A stretch of DNA of 64,000 nt from JAJZNI01 sp035624785 (GCA_035624785.1 DASPQV010000011.1:36896-100895), one strand, 5' to 3'; positions 21,211-30,123 are shown, counted from the first letter of the stretch. Made by a program: numbers and translations. Notes: a model not told the origin generated them from the letters alone.

Positions 21211-22548
21211 ATGAGCGCGATACCGGGTGCCGGCGTGATGCTGGCCGCGATCCACCCGGGGGTGCTGACCGCCGCTCATCATCCGATCCTCCTCGGCCGG
21301 TCGATCGGCCCATTGGTCCTGGCCTGCGGCCTCGTCGCCGCGGTGGTGGGGAGCACGCTGCGCTTCCGGCCTCTGCTGGCGGCCGCCGTGGTCGCCCTGC
21401 CCGCCGGGGTTCTGAGCGTCGCGGACCCGCAGAACCTGCCGGCACTTGGGGTCGGGCTCGCGGCGATGCTGGCCGCGGTGGCGGTGGTGGCCGCCCGGGC
21501 GGCGACCCACGGTGGCGCGGCTCTGCTCAGCGATCCCACGGAGATGGAGCGGCTTCGCCTCCTCCACGGCAGGACCCACATCTCCTGCTTCGCCGGCGAC
21601 CGGCAGAAGAGGTGCCTCGCCAGCGGCGGCGGGGCGGTGGCCTTCCAGGTCCGATGGGGTGTCGCGGTGTCGGTGGGCGATCCGCTCGCCCAGGGATCCC
21701 GTCAGGCCGAGGCGGCCGGCGCCTTCCTCGAGCTCTGTGGCCACCAGAGCTGGATCCCCTGCTTCTTCCAGACCGACGCCTCCCTGCGGGGGATGTACCG
21801 CGGGCTCGGGTTGCGGATCCTCAAGTTCGGAGAGGAGGCCGTGGTGGACCTCGGAGAATTCGACCTCCGAACCCCAGCCCGCGCCGATGTTCGCCACGAG
21901 CTGGCCCGAGCCCGGCGTGCCGGCCTGGAGGGTGCGGTCCTGCGCGGTGCGCAGGCCTCGGAGACCTTCTGGGCGGAGGCGGCCGCGGTATCCCGGGCCT
22001 GGCTGAGCCGCCGGGGAGGCCGGGAGATGGGCTTCTCGCTGGGAAGGTTCCAGGACACCCCCGGTGCCGGGACCTGGTACACGGTGGCGCGCGACCGGGA
22101 GGGGCGCCTCCAGGCCTTCTGCTCCTGGGTCGGGATGGGCAGCTCGGGCATCGCCCTCGACCTGGTCCGGCGCAGCGACGACGCCGCCCCGGGGGCCGCG
22201 GACCTCTGCATCGCAACGGCCATCGAGGTCGCCCGCGGCCTGGGCCTGAGCCGGGTTCTGCTCGGCACCGTGCCCTTCCGAGAGAGCCTCGGCGACGCGC
22301 CCGATGGACGGATGGCGCGAGGCTTCCGAGCCCACCTTTACCGGCGCGGCTGGCGCACCTACAGCTACCGGGGCCTCTCTCATTTCAAGGCAAAGTTCGC
22401 GACCGGATGGGAGAGCCGGGACGTGGCCCTGCCGGCCGGCCCGGCCACCGGCCTCGCCCTGGCCGCCCTGGTCCGGCTCCACCTCAGCAAGCCGTCGGGC
22501 CCGGCACCACCGTCCCCCGCCCCGCTGGGGCTCGCCGGGACACCCTAG
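21211..22548 (+). CDS. DUF2156/MprF C-terminal-like aminoacyl-phosphatidylglycerol synthase
   Basis: 445 residues. About three N-terminal membrane helices (25-115) precede a double GNAT-like domain typical of the MprF synthase half (DUF2156), with blocks HISCFAGDRQKR, YRGLGLRILKFGEEAVVDL and GFRAHLYRRGWRTYSYRGLSHFKAKF. Proteins of this fold transfer an amino acid from aminoacyl-tRNA to a membrane lipid. The eight-helix flippase half of MprF is absent. The ATG directly follows the esterase stop with no gap. The amino acid and the lipid are not deducible here. Confidence 0.82.
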   Translation: MSAIPGAGVMLAAIHPGVLTAAHHPILLGRSIGPLVLACGLVAAVVGSTLRFRPLLAAAVVALPAGVLSVADPQNLPALGVGLAAMLAAVAVVAARAATHGGAALLSDPTEMERLRLLHGRTHISCFAGDRQKRCLASGGGAVAFQVRWGVAVSVGDPLAQGSRQAEAAGAFLELCGHQSWIPCFFQTDASLRGMYRGLGLRILKFGEEAVVDLGEFDLRTPARADVRHELARARRAGLEGAVLRGAQASETFWAEAAAVSRAWLSRRGGREMGFSLGRFQDTPGAGTWYTVARDREGRLQAFCSWVGMGSSGIALDLVRRSDDAAPGAADLCIATAIEVARGLGLSRVLLGTVPFRESLGDAPDGRMARGFRAHLYRRGWRTYSYRGLSHFKAKFATGWESRDVALPAGPATGLALAALVRLHLSKPSGPAPPSPAPLGLAGTP

Positions 22549-22628
22549 AGTCGCAGACGGCGCTGCCGCGTGGCAGGCTGCCACCGAGGCGGCGGCCGCT
22601 GCTGCCAGGCGGCCGGCTCGCTGGACGC

Positions 22629-23591
22629 TCAGGCGGCCCGCAGCTCGTCCGGGATCACGGTGATCGTGGCGATGGCGCCGTCCCGGAGGATCCGGAGCAC
22701 CACGAAACGATCGATGACGTCACCGACCATGAGCCGCTGCAGGTCGGCGGCGTCCCGGATCATCTGGCCGCCCGCCTCCACGATGACATCCCCGGATCTC
22801 AGTCCAGCCGCCGCCGCGGGCGAGCCGGGCAGCACCTCGGTCACACCCATGCCCCGACCCTGCTCCAGGGTCGCGGCGACGCGGGGCGGCAGGGGTCGCG
22901 CCGCCCCCGCCACGCCCAGGTGGCCTCGGCGGACCCTGCCCTGGCGCATGAGCTGAGTGAGGATCGCCTGCGTCGCCCGGTTCACCGGGACGGCCAAGCC
23001 GAGCCCGGCCCCCGCCAGGGCGGTGTTGACCCCGACGACATAGCCATGGCTGTCGGCCAGTGCGCCCCCCGAGTTCCCGGGATTGAGCGCCGCATCGGTC
23101 TGGATGACGTTCTCGATGAGGCGGGTGTTTTCGCCGGCGCGCGCCACCAGGGCACGGCCCAGTCCTGACACCACTCCTGCGGTCACCGATCCGGCGAAGC
23201 CATACGGGTTGCCGATGGCGACGACCAGCTGGCCGACCCGGAGCCGGTCGGCGTCCCCCATCTGCGCCGGGGCCAGCGAGCCCGAGCTGGCCCGGATCAC
23301 GGCGAGATCGGAGAAGCGATCGCGGCCCACCACGGCGAAGCTCAGCTCGCGCCCGTCGGCGAAGAGGGCGGTGCCGCCCCCAGCCTCGCCGACCACGTGG
23401 GCCGAGGTCACCAGGTATCCGTCCGGGGCCAGGACCACCGCCGAGCCCGAGCCGCCGGGCCTGCTCATGCCGCCGCGGCGGGACCCCTCCACCCGCAGCG
23501 CGGCGACCGAGGGCGACAGCCGTTCGGCGACGCCGCTCACCGCCCGCGAATAGGCGTCGAGAGCGGCCTCCTCGGCTTCCAACCCGGCCAT
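22629..23591 (-). CDS. HtrA/DegP-like S1C serine protease with PDZ domain, no export signal
   Basis: 320 residues. The trypsin-like domain has all three catalytic residues: His65 in TSAHVV, Asp95 in SDLAVIR and Ser174 in NPGNSGGAL. A single PDZ domain follows (about 225-310, with GVTEVLPGSPAAAAGLRSGDVI). No signal peptide or membrane helix is visible at the N-terminus, which is unusual for this family. It is 3 bases downstream of a possible DNA-binding protein on the same strand. Confidence 0.9.
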   Translation of the reverse strand: MAGLEAEEAALDAYSRAVSGVAERLSPSVAALRVEGSRRGGMSRPGGSGSAVVLAPDGYLVTSAHVVGEAGGGTALFADGRELSFAVVGRDRFSDLAVIRASSGSLAPAQMGDADRLRVGQLVVAIGNPYGFAGSVTAGVVSGLGRALVARAGENTRLIENVIQTDAALNPGNSGGALADSHGYVVGVNTALAGAGLGLAVPVNRATQAILTQLMRQGRVRRGHLGVAGAARPLPPRVAATLEQGRGMGVTEVLPGSPAAAAGLRSGDVIVEAGGQMIRDAADLQRLMVGDVIDRFVVLRILRDGAIATITVIPDELRAA

Positions 23592-23594
23592 GCC

Positions 23595-24158
23595 TCAGGC
23601 TCCGGGGCCCTCGCCGCGGACCTTCTCGACCTCGGCCAGGGCCCGCCGAAGGCTGTCGATCCACTCGCCCTGGTGCCGGGCGACGAGCCGCACGCACCAG
23701 GCCAGGGCCTCGCTGCGGCTCCTGGCCACACCGGCGTCGATGAGCGTGTCCAGCACCTGGCGGTCGGCCAGCCGAAGCCGGGTCATGACCGGCACCCCGA
23801 GGGTGGTGAAGTGCTGGCTCACACCCCCGCAGGTTGCACCCCAGGAGACCTTGCGGCCAAACAGCCTCTCGGCGTCCCTGGCGACGCCGATCCGGGCCTC
23901 CTTGGTCTCGCCCCGGAAGCGCTCGATGCGCGCCGACCGCGCCGTGGCCCGGGCCGAGTCGCTGGCTCCGGCCTCCAGCTCGACGTCCGGGATCTCTCCG
24001 ACCACCAGGATCTCGTCCCGGTCCATGGTGATGGTGGGCGGACCGCTGAACAGATCCTGAGGCAGCCGGCCGGCAAACCAGCCCCTCAGCTCCTCCTCGG
24101 TCAAGGCTGGTGCGGGGCTGGGCTCGAGATACGGTTGGCGGTGGTATGGAGCATTCAT
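23595..24158 (-). CDS. Conserved protein with possible ribbon-helix-helix segment
   Basis: 187 residues, not recognised as a named family. The C-terminal 65 residues read as a short beta strand followed by two helices (MTRLRLADRQVLDTLIDAG then SRSEALAWCVRLVARH), the layout of a ribbon-helix-helix DNA-binding fold. A central TCGGVSQH segment carries one cysteine. The N-terminal part contains an ITMDRDEILVVGEIPDVEL strand-rich stretch. The gene starts right beside a repeated GATTAC motif and is followed 3 bases later by the HtrA-like protease gene. Regulator function is inference. Confidence 0.7.
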   Translation of the reverse strand: MNAPYHRQPYLEPSPAPALTEEELRGWFAGRLPQDLFSGPPTITMDRDEILVVGEIPDVELEAGASDSARATARSARIERFRGETKEARIGVARDAERLFGRKVSWGATCGGVSQHFTTLGVPVMTRLRLADRQVLDTLIDAGVARSRSEALAWCVRLVARHQGEWIDSLRRALAEVEKVRGEGPGA

Positions 24159-24159
24159 G

Positions 24160-24173
24160 GATTACATGATTAC
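24160..24173. promoter_or_regulatory. Direct repeat GATTAC-N2-GATTAC, possible operator
   Basis: Two exact GATTAC copies at 24160-24165 and 24168-24173, 8 bases apart, just upstream of the start codon of the possible ribbon-helix-helix gene. The AT-rich patch stands out in a 70% GC region. Short direct repeats of this kind are common ribbon-helix-helix targets, so autoregulation is possible. Confidence 0.4.
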
Positions 24174-24240
24174 ACAGCAACGGCGGAAGTCAAGAGGCGG
24201 TGCGAGCCGTGGCGGCCCCCTGCTTGCAGGGTTGAGGCCC

Positions 24241-25254
24241 TTAGACCAGGCGCTCGGCCTGTTCGGGATCGAGGGCGACGTGGTGCTTGGCCCGGATCTC
24301 CCGAACCGTCCCGCTCTGCGCCCGCATCACCAGGCTGTGGGTCTCCGCCCACCAGTTGTGGTACTGGACCCCATGGAGCAGGCCGCCTCCGGTGACGCCG
24401 GTGACGGCGACCGCGACGTCTCTCCCCGGGACCAGGTCGGTCAGGGAGAGGGCGGCATCCGGATCCATGCCGGCGGCGCGGAGTGCGGCCGTCTCATCCT
24501 CGTTGCGGGCCCACGGACGGCACTGCATCTCCCCGCCCAGGCAGCGCAGCGCGCAGGCGGCGAGCACCGCCTCGGCGGTGCCCCCCGAGCCGATCATGAC
24601 GTCGACACCGCTGCCGGGCCAGGCCGTCATCAGCGCCGCGCCGATGTCCCCGTCCGAGATCAGAGCCAGTCGAGCTCCCAGGGTGCGCACCCGCTCGACC
24701 AGCCACTGGTGGCGGGGACGGTCGAGGACCATCACGGTCAGATCCTGGACCTGGACGTCCATCGCGAAGGCGATCCGGCGGAGGTTGTTCTCCGGGCTGT
24801 CGGTCACGTCGACGGCGCCTCGAGCGCGCGGCCCCACCGCCAGCTTGTGCATGTAGGCGCAGGGGGGGACAGGGGCGATCCCACCGGGCTCGGCGGCAGC
24901 CGCCACTGAGAGGGCCTGGGAGAGACCCTTGGCAACCAGGCTCACACCGTCCACCGGGTCCAGCGCGAGGTCGACCGCCTCCCGGCCCGCCCCCAGCCGG
25001 CGGCCGGACGCCAGACCGGTGCCGGAGCTCTCGGGCCCCACGATCACCCGGGCATCGAAGGGCATGCCCATCAGCGCCTCCTCCATGGCCCGCTGGGCGG
25101 CGTCGCGTGCCCCGATCTTGTCGCCGCGGCCCAGCCAGCGACCCACCGAGAGAGCCGCCGCTTCGGTCGCTCGAAGAAGCTCGAGGCCGCGGTGGCGCTC
25201 GCGGCTGAGCCGCGCCGCCGAGACCGCGCCCGCCTGGCGCGCGCTCGTGCTCAT
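24241..25254 (-). CDS. GlpX-like class II fructose-1,6-bisphosphatase, divergent active site
   Basis: 337 residues aligning throughout with GlpX: LGRGDKIGARDAA (Asp51), DLALDPVDGVSL (Asp99, Asp102), KPRH-like DRPRHQWLVERV, SDGDIGAALM and IGSGGTAEAVLAA. The usual metal-binding IGEGExDEAPM loop is replaced by VGPESSG at 72-78, so at least one acidic ligand is missing, and the normal Glu of DPIEGT is Asp102. Either a divergent phosphatase or a relative with altered activity. The ATG at 25254 is used. It lies upstream of a DNA-binding-like gene and downstream of pyrG on the same strand. Confidence 0.85.
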   Translation of the reverse strand: MSTSARQAGAVSAARLSRERHRGLELLRATEAAALSVGRWLGRGDKIGARDAAQRAMEEALMGMPFDARVIVGPESSGTGLASGRRLGAGREAVDLALDPVDGVSLVAKGLSQALSVAAAAEPGGIAPVPPCAYMHKLAVGPRARGAVDVTDSPENNLRRIAFAMDVQVQDLTVMVLDRPRHQWLVERVRTLGARLALISDGDIGAALMTAWPGSGVDVMIGSGGTAEAVLAACALRCLGGEMQCRPWARNEDETAALRAAGMDPDAALSLTDLVPGRDVAVAVTGVTGGGLLHGVQYHNWWAETHSLVMRAQSGTVREIRAKHHVALDPEQAERLV

Positions 25255-25315
25255 CGCTCCGATTATCCCGGAGTGCGGAGCACTCGACCCCGTATCCGGC
25301 TGGAACGGTGCTGGG

Positions 25316-27001
25316 TCAGCCCTCCAGGACGGGGGCCGCCGGCTCCAGCGCCGTGCCAGCGGGCTCGCTCACGACCGTGCCAGGGATGGCCGGCGCGGTG
25401 ACGCCGGCATGCCGGCACGCCGCGACCATGAATTCGCGGAACAGTGGATGGGGGCGGCCGGGCCGGGACCGGAACTCCGGGTGGAACTGCGAGCCGACGA
25501 AGAAAGGATGGTCCCGGAGCTCGATGATCTCGACCAGCCGTCCGTTGGGCGAGGTGCCGCTGAAGACCACCCCAGCCTTGGCCAGACGGTCGCGGTACTG
25601 GTTGTTGAACTCGAAGCGATGGCGGTGGCGCTCGTACACGACCGCCTCGCCATAGGCCGCGGCGGCTCGGCTGCCCGGCAGCAGCTTGCAGGGATAGACG
25701 CCGAGGCGCATGGTCCCGCCCTTGTTCTCGATGTCACGCTGCTCCGGAAGGAGGTCGATCACCGGGTTCGCGGTGAAGGCATTGAACTCGGTGGAGTTGG
25801 CGTCGTCGGTGCCCAGCACCTCGCGGGTGATGTCCACGGTGGCGCACTGCATCCCCAAGCACAGACCGAGATAAGGAACCTGGTGATGGCGGGCGAAGCG
25901 AGACGCCAGCACCTTGCCCTCGATGCCCCGGTGCCCGAAACCGCCCGGCACGACCACCCCGTCGACCTCGGCGAGCCGCTCGCCCTTGGCATCCATCTCC
26001 TCCGAGCTCACCCACTCCAGCTGAAGGTCGACGCCGCAGTGCACCGCGGCATGTCGGAGCGACTCGGTGACGCTGAGATAGGCGTCAGGCATGGCGATGT
26101 ACTTGCCCACCAGGGCGACCCGGACCGGGGGCTTGGGAGCCTCGATGCGCGACACCATCCGGCGCCAGTCGGCGAGGTCGGGCTCCCCGGACTGGATGCC
26201 GAGGAGCTCGGTGATGAAGTCACCCAGGCCGGCCTCCTCGAGCATGAGCGGCACCTGGTAGATGGAGTGGGCATCGGGGACATTGATGACGGCACGCCGC
26301 GGGACGTCGCCGAAGAGGGCGATCTTGTCCTTCTGGGCCTCCCCGATCGGCTGCTGGCTGCGAGCCACGATGACGTCCGGCTGGATGCCTATCGAGCGCA
26401 GGGTGTTGACCGAGTGCTGGGTCGGCTTGCTCTTGAACTCCTCGCTGGTGGCGATGAAGGGGACCAGGGTGAGGTGGACGTAGCAGACGTTGTTGCGGCC
26501 GATGTCATTCTTGAACTGGCGGATCGCCTCGAGGAAAGGCAGCGACTCGATGTCACCGACCGTCCCTCCCACCTCGACGATCACCACCTCCGGCTCGGGC
26601 AGCTCGTTCTCGGCGACGCGGAGGACCCGCGCCTTGATCTCGTTGGTGATGTGGGGGATCACCTGAACGGTGCCCCCGAGATAGTCGCCCCGCCGCTCCT
26701 TGGCGATGACGCTGGCGTATATGCGCCCCGTGGTCACGTTGCTCGCCTGGGAAAGCGATATGTCCACGAACCGCTCGTAATGGCCGAGGTCAAGGTCCGT
26801 CTCCGCCCCGTCGTCGGTGACGAACACCTCACCGTGCTGGTACGGCGACATCGTGCCCGGGTCCACATTGATGTAGGGATCAAGCTTCTGCATCCCCACG
26901 TGGAGGCCGCGCGCCTTGAGAATGGTCCCAATGGAGGCGGCGGTGATCCCCTTGCCCAGCGAGGAGACGACCCCCCCGGTCACGAAAATGAACTTCGCCA
27001 T
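25316..27001 (-). CDS. pyrG: CTP synthase (glutamine-hydrolysing)
   Basis: Amidates UTP to CTP using ammonia from glutamine. The ATG at 27001 gives 561 residues beginning MAKFIFVTGGVVSSLGKG, the ATP-binding synthase start; an upstream ATG at 27049 would add 16 non-conserved residues. The C-terminal glutaminase has the Cys nucleophile in LGLCLGMQ and His/Glu in QFHPEFRSRPGRPHPLF. Length is normal. Confidence 0.97.
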   Translation of the reverse strand: MAKFIFVTGGVVSSLGKGITAASIGTILKARGLHVGMQKLDPYINVDPGTMSPYQHGEVFVTDDGAETDLDLGHYERFVDISLSQASNVTTGRIYASVIAKERRGDYLGGTVQVIPHITNEIKARVLRVAENELPEPEVVIVEVGGTVGDIESLPFLEAIRQFKNDIGRNNVCYVHLTLVPFIATSEEFKSKPTQHSVNTLRSIGIQPDVIVARSQQPIGEAQKDKIALFGDVPRRAVINVPDAHSIYQVPLMLEEAGLGDFITELLGIQSGEPDLADWRRMVSRIEAPKPPVRVALVGKYIAMPDAYLSVTESLRHAAVHCGVDLQLEWVSSEEMDAKGERLAEVDGVVVPGGFGHRGIEGKVLASRFARHHQVPYLGLCLGMQCATVDITREVLGTDDANSTEFNAFTANPVIDLLPEQRDIENKGGTMRLGVYPCKLLPGSRAAAAYGEAVVYERHRHRFEFNNQYRDRLAKAGVVFSGTSPNGRLVEIIELRDHPFFVGSQFHPEFRSRPGRPHPLFREFMVAACRHAGVTAPAIPGTVVSEPAGTALEPAAPVLEG

Positions 27002-27098
27002 CGTCGCGGGTGGACCTCCCGAGGGGGTGGGTTTTGGGAATGGTACCAAGAACCAATGTTCGCGAGTCGCACCGCGACGGTTCCGCCGCAGCGACCGG

Positions 27099-27725
27099 TC
27101 AGACGGCGCCGCGAGGCTCGAGGATGACCACCCTGGTCTCCTCGACCGATCCCATCGATCCGGTCAGGGTCAGCTTGGGCTGGGAGGCCAGGCTGCCCTC
27201 GGTGAGGCCCATCTCCTTGGCGAACTTGTCGAGGGGCTCGTAGTCGCCGGAACCGGCCACCCCGCCGGACCGATATCGCACCGGAACCACGATGGCCGGG
27301 ACGATGGCGTTGACCACCTTGGTGGCGGCCGCCGCACCCAGTGCGTCGACCCCGCCCACGGGGACCGCGAGCACATCGACACGGCCGAGCTGCTCGACCT
27401 CCTCCTCGGTGAGCTGGCGGTCGAGACGTCCCAGGGTCACGACGCTGATGTCGTCGATCTCGATCCGCATGATCGTCACCGGGCCGGCCGGCAGACCGTG
27501 GACGCTGACTCCGAGAACCTCGAACTCCCCCGAGCCGCTCACCTCCTGAGGCTGGCCATCCCGTGGCCGGAGCCTCTCCGGAACGGTGTCCCCGTCGGTG
27601 CGCACGATGATGTCCGGGTGAGAGCGCCCCATCCCCGGAAGCGTGATGGCGGGGGGGTCGACCACCACCTGGGCGTCCCTGCCCTTGAGCCGCAGGCACG
27701 AGTGGCCCAGGTAGGTGATCTCCAT
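27099..27725 (-). CDS. UlaG-like metallo-beta-lactamase-fold protein lacking the HxHxDH motif
   Basis: 208 residues. The start MEITYLGHSCLRLKG and the later GSGEFEVLGVSVHG-type blocks match the small MBL-fold (UlaG-like) family, but the position of the zinc-binding HxHxDH loop reads DIIVRTDGDTVPERL instead. Metal-dependent hydrolysis is therefore unlikely. The rest of the fold appears intact and in frame, so it may have become a structural or ligand-binding protein. It lies between pyrG and a protease-like gene on the same strand. Confidence 0.75.
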   Translation of the reverse strand: MEITYLGHSCLRLKGRDAQVVVDPPAITLPGMGRSHPDIIVRTDGDTVPERLRPRDGQPQEVSGSGEFEVLGVSVHGLPAGPVTIMRIEIDDISVVTLGRLDRQLTEEEVEQLGRVDVLAVPVGGVDALGAAAATKVVNAIVPAIVVPVRYRSGGVAGSGDYEPLDKFAKEMGLTEGSLASQPKLTLTGSMGSVEETRVVILEPRGAV

Positions 27726-27780
27726 CGGCGAGCGATCCTAACAGGCTCCTGAACAGCCGCGAGACGGCGCGTGGACGGCG

Positions 27781-29115
27781 TCAGGGTCCCGTGCCCACCA
27801 CCAGCAGCACGGTGAGCGGGCTGCCTCCGCCTCGCACCACCGTCAGGACTGCGCTCTCCCCGGGACTGAGCCCGAGGCTGCCGGGATCGAACGGGTGGGT
27901 CGCGTCGACGCTCACACCGTCGACGCCGGTGACGATGTCACCCGGCTGGAGGCCGGCCTGCGAGGCGGGCCCGCCGGGCACGACCGCCTCGACCAGGGCC
28001 CCGGACGGCAAACCGGCGGCAGCCGCGTGCGCCGGATCCAGGTAGATGGCCTCAGCCCCAAAGCTGCCCGAGGGCCCGGGGGTCCCGCCGGTCGCCGCGG
28101 CGAGCAGGGCCCGAGCGGCGGTCAGCGACAGGGCGGTTATCCCGGGCGGCGCCGTGGCGCCGGTCACCGTGCTGATCACCCCGATCAGCTGCCCTCCGCT
28201 GTTGATGACCGGAGCACCGTCGGCGCCGGGTTCGGCGGTGGCGTCGACGGTGATGGCGTCGGTGACCGACGCTCCGGTGACACTGTCGGTGGTCACGGTT
28301 TGACCGATCGCGCTGACGGTGCCGACCGTCACGCTCAACTGGCCCTCGGGAGGTCGAAAGACCGCGATCGCCGCGTCGCCAACGGACGGTGGCGCCGAGG
28401 CCAGGCTGATCGGGGTGAGCCCGGTCGCGTCGAGCGCTCGCAGCGCCACCAGGCCATGGGCGCTGTCAGTGCCCGCGATCACGGCGTCGAATCCCCGGCC
28501 GTCGGCGAGGCCGACCCGGAGTTGGGTGGCGCCCTTGACGGCGTGGGCGCTGGTCAGGATCAGGCCGTCAGAGCTGACCACAACCCCGTCGGCGAACCCG
28601 GCGTTCCCTCCGGCCAGCCCGCTCGCCGTGGTGGGCTGCGTGGCGATCGAGACGACCGAGGCCGCCTCACTCTGAGCCAGCTGGCCGATGGTCTCGCCCT
28701 TGCTGCTGGCCGGACCGGTCACGAACTGGGTGATGGTCCGCTCACCCGGACCGAAGTGCTGGTAGATCGCCCAGGCGGCCAGGCCGCCGCCGACCGCTCC
28801 CAGCAGCGCCGCGAGTATCACCCCGGCCACGATCCTGGTTCCGAGGCTCGCCGGTCGCGGTGCCGGGGCCTCAGCTGAGTGGCCTTCTCCGGGAGCGCGG
28901 ATGCCCTCGGCGGGATGCCGGCGCATGGGAGCCTCCTCATCTCCGTCGCGGGGCCCGGCGCCCTCGGCAGGAGATCGGCGGTGTCGCCGGGAGGAGGCCG
29001 CCTCGAGGGGGGCGGCGGCGCCCTCGCCGGCACCGTTCCCCGGTGATGGGCTGCCGATCCTGCTCCGGCGCCGGGACCCCGCTCCCGGCGCGCCGCCGTC
29101 CGGACCGGTGGTCAT
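27781..29115 (-). CDS. Membrane-anchored HtrA-like PDZ protein with degenerate protease site
   Basis: 444 residues: a charged N-terminal region (1-90), one membrane helix (94-118), a trypsin-like domain (about 140-345) and a PDZ domain (about 355-440, with ALVEAVVPGGPASQAGLQPGDIV). Catalytic His191 is kept in TSAHAV, but the Asp position is Gly221 (HGLVALRA) and the Ser position in the usual PGNSGGP is Asp299 (PGADGAP). Proteolysis is not expected; it probably senses or scaffolds. The start codon overlaps the stop of the upstream MBL gene by 4 bases. Confidence 0.85.
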   Translation of the reverse strand: MTTGPDGGAPGAGSRRRSRIGSPSPGNGAGEGAAAPLEAASSRRHRRSPAEGAGPRDGDEEAPMRRHPAEGIRAPGEGHSAEAPAPRPASLGTRIVAGVILAALLGAVGGGLAAWAIYQHFGPGERTITQFVTGPASSKGETIGQLAQSEAASVVSIATQPTTASGLAGGNAGFADGVVVSSDGLILTSAHAVKGATQLRVGLADGRGFDAVIAGTDSAHGLVALRALDATGLTPISLASAPPSVGDAAIAVFRPPEGQLSVTVGTVSAIGQTVTTDSVTGASVTDAITVDATAEPGADGAPVINSGGQLIGVISTVTGATAPPGITALSLTAARALLAAATGGTPGPSGSFGAEAIYLDPAHAAAAGLPSGALVEAVVPGGPASQAGLQPGDIVTGVDGVSVDATHPFDPGSLGLSPGESAVLTVVRGGGSPLTVLLVVGTGP

Positions 29116-30074
29116 TCCGGCACCCTGGGCTGGGACCGCTGGGAAAGGTAGCGGACGATCCCGGCGGCGTTGCTGTGCAGGCCGTTGAGCACCTCGAACC
29201 GTCGGCGGCCCTCGTCGGTCATCCCCACCTGCTCTTCGACGAACGTCTCGGCAAACGCCGCGGCCACGCCATCCACCCCGGCATCAGGCCTCTCGCGGGT
29301 CACCCGCTCGGCCAGGCCGACCCAGCGGCGGAGCTCCTCCTCGGCCCGCGCCAGGGTGGCGTCCGGGTCGGGGACGGGACCGTAGTGGGTGAGCACGAGG
29401 TGGGTGGGCCTCAGGGACCGGAACCGGTGCAGGCTGGCGATGGCGAGCTCGAGATCGAAGTCGGGCGGAGGCGTCGCCGGTCGGAGGATCCCCACGTCGG
29501 GCAGCAGAACCCCGACGGCGTCACCCACCATGAGCGTTCCCGTCTGCTCGTCGAGGATCGCCTGGTGGTGCTTGGCGTGACCCGGCGAATCGACCAGGCG
29601 AAGCCGGCGACCCGCGCCAATGTCGAGCTCCAGCCCGTCGCCCGCGGCCACCAGCCGCTCCTCCGGGACGGCCAGCATCCGGCCGTAGAGCTCGTCGAGC
29701 AGCGGCCCGTAGACCATGGCCGCCGAGCTGATCAGTCGGGAGGGGTCGGCCAGGTGACGGGCGCCCCTCCGGTGGACGACCACGCTGGCTCGGGGGAAGG
29801 CCCTGGCCATGTCGCCGACCGCGCCGGCATGGTCCAGATGGATGTGGCTGACCACGACCCAGCGAAGGTCCTCCGGGCCCACCCCGGCGGCCTTCAAGGC
29901 GGCCACCACGGTGTCCGTCGAGCTCCGGGAGCCGGTCTCGATCAGAGCCGGCTGGGTGCCCTCGACGAGGAAGCCGGCGGTGAGCCTCTCCATGCCGCCG
30001 AGCAGGGTGTCCAGCTGGCGGATGCCGGGGGCGATCTCCTCCATCAATCCCGCAGGGTACGCCACCTTCGCCAC
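29112..30074 (-). CDS. MBL-fold metallo-hydrolase
   Basis: 320 residues with a complete zinc motif HIHLDH at 77-82, a downstream metal His in DSPGHAKHHQ and metal Asp in VGDAVG, and a C-terminal helical extension of about 70 residues. It is in the glyoxalase II / MBL superfamily; the closer subfamily and substrate are not clear. The stop overlaps the start of the pseudo-protease gene, suggesting a functional link. Confidence 0.88.
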   Translation of the reverse strand: MAKVAYPAGLMEEIAPGIRQLDTLLGGMERLTAGFLVEGTQPALIETGSRSSTDTVVAALKAAGVGPEDLRWVVVSHIHLDHAGAVGDMARAFPRASVVVHRRGARHLADPSRLISSAAMVYGPLLDELYGRMLAVPEERLVAAGDGLELDIGAGRRLRLVDSPGHAKHHQAILDEQTGTLMVGDAVGVLLPDVGILRPATPPPDFDLELAIASLHRFRSLRPTHLVLTHYGPVPDPDATLARAEEELRRWVGLAERVTRERPDAGVDGVAAAFAETFVEEQVGMTDEGRRRFEVLNGLHSNAAGIVRYLSQRSQPRVPE

Positions 30075-30123
30075 CGGCTTCGGCGGCCGGAGCGGCCCTG
30101 GCGTCGCCCCGGACCCCGGCCGG

